Source: CAVQZA01 sp963724805 (GTDB lineage Bacteria; Actinomycetota; Thermoleophilia; Gaiellales; Gaiellaceae). From it: a stretch of DNA of 64,000 nucleotides. Each line of letters begins with the position of its first letter. The first letter of the stretch is position 1. A model generated the notes under the pieces. That model was not told where the DNA came from. It did not search any database and saw only the letters and a program-made list of their open reading frames with translations. The stretch spans positions 62,001 to 126,000 of the forward strand of contig CAVRWA010000011.1 in NCBI GenBank assembly GCA_963724805.1, given 5' to 3'. Shown here piece by piece: positions 60,469 to 64,000 of this stretch. A program made the translations under genes and the position numbers.

Positions 60469-61716
60469 ATGGGCAAGAGGATCTACGCACTGGCAGCGGC
60501 GCTGGGCGTAGCGCTCGCCGTGCTCGTCGGCGTCGGCGCCGGCGCGGGCGGAACGCCTGGCGTGACCAGCAAGCTGATCTCGATCGGCGGTACATACCCT
60601 GCTCAGCGGCCCGGCTTCGTCCTACGGCACGATCGCACCGGCCAGTCGCTGCGTACTTCTCGTACTTCAACTCCGTGCGGCAGCCGGGAGGCAAGCGCGG
60701 CGTCAACGGGCGCCAGATCCAGTTCACGTACCTCGACGACGGCTACAACCCGGCGCAGACCGTGCAGCTCACGCGCCAGCTCGTCGAGCAGTCGAAGGTG
60801 TTCGCGATCTTCAACAGCCTCGGCACCGAGACGAACGAGGCGTCGCGCGCATATCTCAACCAGGCGAAGGTGCCGCAGGTCTTCGTCGCAACCGGCGCGT
60901 CCGAGTGGGGTGCGCTGGCCAAGAAGTACCCGTGGACGATCGGCTACCAGCCGACCTACGTCAGCGAGGCCTACGCCTACGGACAGTTCATCGCCAAGAA
61001 GGCGCCTCAGGCCAAGATCGGAATCCTGTTCCAGAACGACAGCTACGGCAAGGACTACATCGCCGGGCTGAAGCTGGGCCTCGGCGCCAAGCAGTCCCAG
61101 ATCGTGGACCATGGAGGGCTACGAGGTGACGGCGGCCGACGTCGGCTCGCAGATGGCGAAGCTGAAGGCGTCGGGCGCGAACACGCTCTGCATCTTCGCG
61201 ACGCCGAAGTTCTCGATCCAGGCGTTCGCGATCGCGGCGAAGCTCGGCTGGAGCCCGACCATCTTCAACAACTCGGTCTCGGCGACGGCGACGATCATGG
61301 GTCTCGCGACCAAGTCGTCGAGCGCCGCAGACCACGAACGGGACGATCACGGCGACCTACACCAAGGACCCGGCCGACCCGAAATGGGACAACGACGCGG
61401 GGATGAAGCTCTACAAGAAGATCATGGCCGCCTACTACCCCAAGGGGAACGTCAACGACCAGTTCAACGTCTACGGCATGTCCGTGGCGTGGACGATGGT
61501 CAGGGCGCTCCAGAGGCGCCGGGCAGAACCCGACCCGAGCGAGCCTGATGGCGGCCGTGCGGAGCCTCAACTACAGCGACAACCCGTTCCTGCTCCCGGG
61601 GATCAAGATCCAGACCAGCGCCAACGAACCCGTTCCCGATCCAGCAGCAGCAGCTCGCCCGCTGGACGGACGGGAAGTGGGTCCCCTTCGGGCCGCTGAT
61701 CAAGGGCGTCGGCTAG
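60469..61716 (+). pseudogene. Branched-chain amino-acid-type binding protein, six frameshifts
   Basis: The start ATG follows GAGGAGGTAAC, a very strong ribosome site, and a Sec signal (RIYALAAALGVALAVLVGVG). The rest is a type I periplasmic-binding fold (KLISIGGTYP, LDDGYNPAQTVQLTRQLVEQ, VFAIFNSLGTETNEASRAYL, KIGILFQNDSYGKDYIAGL, GMKLYKKIMAAYYPKGN), but the frame changes six times, near 60600, 60646, 61110, 61329, 61516 and 61630. Each change is cured by removing one base; the repaired protein has 413 residues, the usual size, and ends IKGVG at 61716. Flanking liv genes are intact. Sequence error is more likely than decay, so a working livK-type gene is probable. Confidence 0.82.
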
Positions 61717-62383
61717 GCCCTCGGCGGTACTGCGCCCAGAGCAACTCCATCGTCGTCTCCCGTCCGGCCCGGTGCACCGGGTCGGACGGGGCGACGTTGA
61801 CGGCTCTCACGATCCACCCGCCGGTGCCAAGGTCGAGCACGTTGACGCAGCCCGGCGCCTGCTCGAAGCCCCCGAGGAAGAGGCGGTCGCCGGTGAGCGC
61901 GCGCGAGAGGATCGCGCGGTTGACGCCGCCGTGCAGGACCATCAGCAGCGTGTTCCAGTCCCGGTCTGCGACGAGCGCGTCGAAGGCGGGATAGACGCGG
62001 TCGAGCAGCTCGCCGACCGACTCGCCGCCGAGGAAGCGGCGGCTCTCGGGCACGGCGCCTTCGAAGAAGCCGACGAAGGCTTGCTCGACCTCGCCCTCGG
62101 GTAGGGCGTCGAGCCGGCCGCCGCGCAGCTCGCGCAGCTCGGGCACGGTCTCCGGTTCGATCCCCGGGGCGACGAGCGCGGCGGTCTCGACCGTGCGGCG
62201 CAGCCCGCTCGTCACCACGCGGTCGAGCCGCTCGCCGGCGAGCGCCGCGCGCGCCGCTTCGGCCTGCGCGCGACCGGCCTCGGTCAGCGGGACGTCGTCG
62301 GGCGGCAGCGGCCGCCCGTCCGCGTCGAAGTAGGCCACGTCCCCGTGGCGCATCAGGTAGACCCGCCGGCGCACGGCGGTCAT
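61700..62383 (-). CDS. Histidine phosphatase (phosphoglycerate-mutase-like)
   Basis: 227 residues. The phosphohistidine motif is VYLMRHGDVAYF at the N-terminus, VTSGLRRTVETAALV follows, and the second catalytic His is in LLMVLHGGVNRAILSRAL. It probably dephosphorylates a small phosphate ester; substrate unknown. The ATG at 62383 is 9 bases from the divergent acyl-CoA dehydrogenase start, and the stop overlaps the end of the binding-protein gene by 17 bases. Confidence 0.87.
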   Translation of the reverse strand: MTAVRRRVYLMRHGDVAYFDADGRPLPPDDVPLTEAGRAQAEAARAALAGERLDRVVTSGLRRTVETAALVAPGIEPETVPELRELRGGRLDALPEGEVEQAFVGFFEGAVPESRRFLGGESVGELLDRVYPAFDALVADRDWNTLLMVLHGGVNRAILSRALTGDRLFLGGFEQAPGCVNVLDLGTGGWIVRAVNVAPSDPVHRAGRETTMELLWAQYRRGPSRRP

Positions 62384-62392
62384 TATCCACGT

Positions 62393-63568
62393 GTGGAGCG
62401 CAGAGAGCAGGTGCGCGCCTTCATGGAGGCGCACGTCGTCCCGAACGAGCCCACGTTCGCGCAGGAGGACGACGTGGCGGAGGCGCTGATCGCCGAGCTC
62501 CAGGCGCAGGTGAAGGCGGCGGGGCTGTGGGCGCCGTTCATCGGGCCCGAGGCGGGCGGCACCGGCACCGGCTTCATGGACTACGTGCTCCTGAACGAGA
62601 TCATCGGGCGGAGCGCCTGGGGCCCGCGCGTGTTCGGCTGCCAGGCGCCCGATACCGGCAACGCCGAGATCCTCCACATGTTCGGCACTTCGGAGCAGAA
62701 GGAGCGCTGGCTGGCGCCGCTCGTCGCGGGGGAGATCCGCTCGTTCTTTGCGATGACGGAGCCGGAGGTCTCGGGCGCCGACCCGACCGGGCTGCAAGGC
62801 CGTGCGGTTCGGGACGGCGAGGAGTGGGTGATCGACGCGCACAAGTGGTTCGCGAGCGGCGCTGACGGGGCCGCGTTCGGGATCGCGATGCTGGTCACCG
62901 ACGCCGACGCGGAGCCGCACCGGCGTATGTCGCAGATCATCGTCCCGGCCGACGCGCCGGGGTACGAGCTGGTGCGTGCGATCCCGGTGATGGGTCACAC
63001 AGGACGCGGCCACATGACCCACTGCGAGGTGCGCTACACGGGTGTGCGGGTTCCCGTCGCGAACACGCTCGGCGAGCCGGGCGACGGCTTCCGCATCGCG
63101 CAGAAGCGGCTCGGGCCCGGGCGCATCCACCACGTGATGCGCTGGCTCGGCCAGATGCAGCGCGCCTTCGAGCTGATGTGCGAGCGGGCACTCGACCGCG
63201 AGGCCTTCGGCGGCCCGCTCGCCGACAAGCAGACGGTGCAGAACTGGATCGCCGACTCGGCCGCCGAGATCCAGGCATGCCGGCTGCTCACCCTCGACGC
63301 GGCGCGGAAGATCGACGCGGGCGACGAGGCACGGGTCGAGATCTCGCTCGTGAAGTTCTACGCCGCGCGCGTGCTAAACGACGTGATCGACCGGGCGGTG
63401 CAGGTGCACGGCGCGCTCGGCCTCACCGACGACCTGCCGCTCGCGGGGATGCTCCGCTTCGCGCGCGCCGGCCGCATCTACGACGGCCCCGACGAGGTGC
63501 ACCGCATGGTCGTCAGCCGCCGGATCCTGAAAGCGTTTGCCGCCGGCGACGGCTGGGACTGGTCCTAA
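62393..63568 (+). CDS. Acyl-CoA dehydrogenase
   Basis: 391 residues from a GTG at 62393 (VERREQVRAFMEAHVVPNE). FAD/substrate segments include FFAMTEPEVSGADPTGLQGRA, HKWFASGADGAAFGIAML and YDGPDEVHRMVVSRRILKAF. The usual catalytic Glu position lies in the YDGPDEVHRM stretch, as in the ACAD10/11-like and long-chain groups. It introduces a double bond into an acyl-CoA and passes electrons to ETF. An in-frame ATG at 62345 would overlap the divergent phosphatase, so it was not used. Confidence 0.9.
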   Translation: MERREQVRAFMEAHVVPNEPTFAQEDDVAEALIAELQAQVKAAGLWAPFIGPEAGGTGTGFMDYVLLNEIIGRSAWGPRVFGCQAPDTGNAEILHMFGTSEQKERWLAPLVAGEIRSFFAMTEPEVSGADPTGLQGRAVRDGEEWVIDAHKWFASGADGAAFGIAMLVTDADAEPHRRMSQIIVPADAPGYELVRAIPVMGHTGRGHMTHCEVRYTGVRVPVANTLGEPGDGFRIAQKRLGPGRIHHVMRWLGQMQRAFELMCERALDREAFGGPLADKQTVQNWIADSAAEIQACRLLTLDAARKIDAGDEARVEISLVKFYAARVLNDVIDRAVQVHGALGLTDDLPLAGMLRFARAGRIYDGPDEVHRMVVSRRILKAFAAGDGWDWS

Positions 63569-63581
63569 CCAGACACGCCCT

Positions 63582-63723
63582 GGGGTCAGACCCGCGAGCA
63601 GAACTGTCACGTTTCATCCACAGGCGTGGCGCTGTCCGGCACTGTTACTGCGCTTGGAAAAGCGCCGTGAGCAGGCATTTCCGGTTGGGGTGGCGCAATC
63701 GGACACGGCCGGGGTCTGACCCC
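63582..63723. repeat. Element bounded by GGGGTCAGACCC palindromes
   Basis: GGGGTCAGACCC (63582-63593) and GGGGTCTGACCCC (63711-63723) are each near-palindromic and mirror one another across 117 bases. Inside, TGTCCG near 63633 and CGGACA near 63700 may pair. It fills most of the gap between the acyl-CoA dehydrogenase and the SDR, and no ORF is supported in it. It looks like a non-coding mobile repeat of the REP or MITE kind. Confidence 0.5.
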
Positions 63724-63739
63724 GCCTTCGGTTCTCTGC

Positions 63740-64000
63740 TCAGCGCGGCCCTGGGACGCCGCGGAACTCGTACTGAAGCGGCTCCCGGCCGACCTGGACG
63801 ATCCAGGCGCGGCCGGTCTCGTCCGAGCGGAGTGCCTGCATCGTCGCTTCGGCGACCTGCGCCGGTGCTACGAGCTCCTTCCCGGCGAGGTAGCCCTCCC
63901 GGAGCTCCTGCGTGACGAGCGGCGTGTCGGCGAAGGCGGGGCAGATCGCGTTGATCCGGACACCGCGCTCGGCGAGGAGGCACGGCGCAGCACTCCGCAC
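63740..64000 (-). CDS. Short-chain dehydrogenase, C-terminal part only
   Basis: Only the last 86 residues are in the window; the gene runs off the right edge. LLAERGVRINAICPAFADTPLV is the strand-loop after the SDR active site, and the end ALRSDETGRAWIVQVGREPLQYEFRGVPGP is typical of 15-hydroxyprostaglandin-dehydrogenase-like SDRs. The internal ATG that opens this fragment is not the true start. Substrate unknown. Confidence 0.78.
   Translation of the reverse strand: MRSAAPCLLAERGVRINAICPAFADTPLVTQELREGYLAGKELVAPAQVAEATMQALRSDETGRAWIVQVGREPLQYEFRGVPGPR

Noticed and set aside
60469..61716. Programmed frameshifting in the liv binding-protein gene
   Set aside because: Six shifts at unrelated sequences without slippery sites or stimulators cannot be programmed; one-base insertions explain all.

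Overview
The window is GC-rich DNA (very roughly 68-70 % G+C by eye) with many GTG and TTG starts, 4-nt start/stop overlaps, TAT signals, an F420-type PPOX protein and abundant sugar ABC transporters. This suggests an Actinomycetota chromosome, probably of the Thermoleophilia/Gaiellales kind (inference from gene content only). No rRNA, tRNA, CRISPR array, phage or insertion sequence was recognised. No gene-free stretch exceeds 300 bases; the largest gap is about 230 bases (12591-12821).

Layout. 1-1502: end of an Entner-Doudoroff-type pair (2-keto-3-deoxy-sugar kinase and KDPG/KDPGal aldolase). 1640-2866: a Tad-type vWA protein. 2930-4989: an aldo/keto reductase and galactokinase. 5033-12590 (minus): six genes, deoR-galT-lacZ-dehydratase-aldose dehydrogenase-lactonase, every junction a 4-nt GTGA overlap. 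Divergent from it, 12822-18530 (plus) holds a complete sugar ABC transporter with a GH4 alpha-galactosidase-like enzyme and its own ATPase. 18519-25298 (minus) holds a second complete sugar ABC system with a BadF-type sugar kinase and a GH4 6-phospho-beta-glucosidase, followed by a divergent ROK regulator. Together 1-26.6 kb forms a galactoside/oligosaccharide catabolic island with both Leloir enzymes (GalK, GalT) and an oxidative aldose route (dehydrogenase, lactonase, dehydratase, KDG-type kinase, aldolase).

26.6-38.5 kb: housekeeping genes: di-haem cytochrome c, TypA, proline dehydrogenase, small membrane proteins, RsgA, an SDR, HxlR-MFS, Lon, a DUF433/DUF5615-like toxin-antitoxin pair, ClpS and a MoaD-like protein. 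38.5-46.2 kb: a BNR-repeat protein, a PPOX protein and an amine-degradation cluster (secreted flavin amine oxidase divergent from aldehyde dehydrogenase-aminotransferase-permease). 46.2-52.4 kb: citrate synthase, malic enzyme, an envelope-stress-like trio (CBS, PspC, LiaF-like), CoA-transferase and DedA. 52.4-64 kb: YyaL-like protein, ferritin, a secreted HExxH protein, FAD oxidase, YbaK, a branched-chain amino-acid-type ABC operon (livGFHM plus broken binding protein), phosphatase, acyl-CoA dehydrogenase and a partial SDR.

Two things deserve attention beyond ordinary annotation. First, a GC-rich structured element with covarying hairpins occurs three times, each time directly upstream of a gene start. 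Second, nine frameshifts are present in four genes and every one can be repaired by removing exactly one base, which points to insertion-type sequencing error rather than decay. A recurrent TAnnnT motif 6-8 nt before start codons indicates widespread leaderless transcription.
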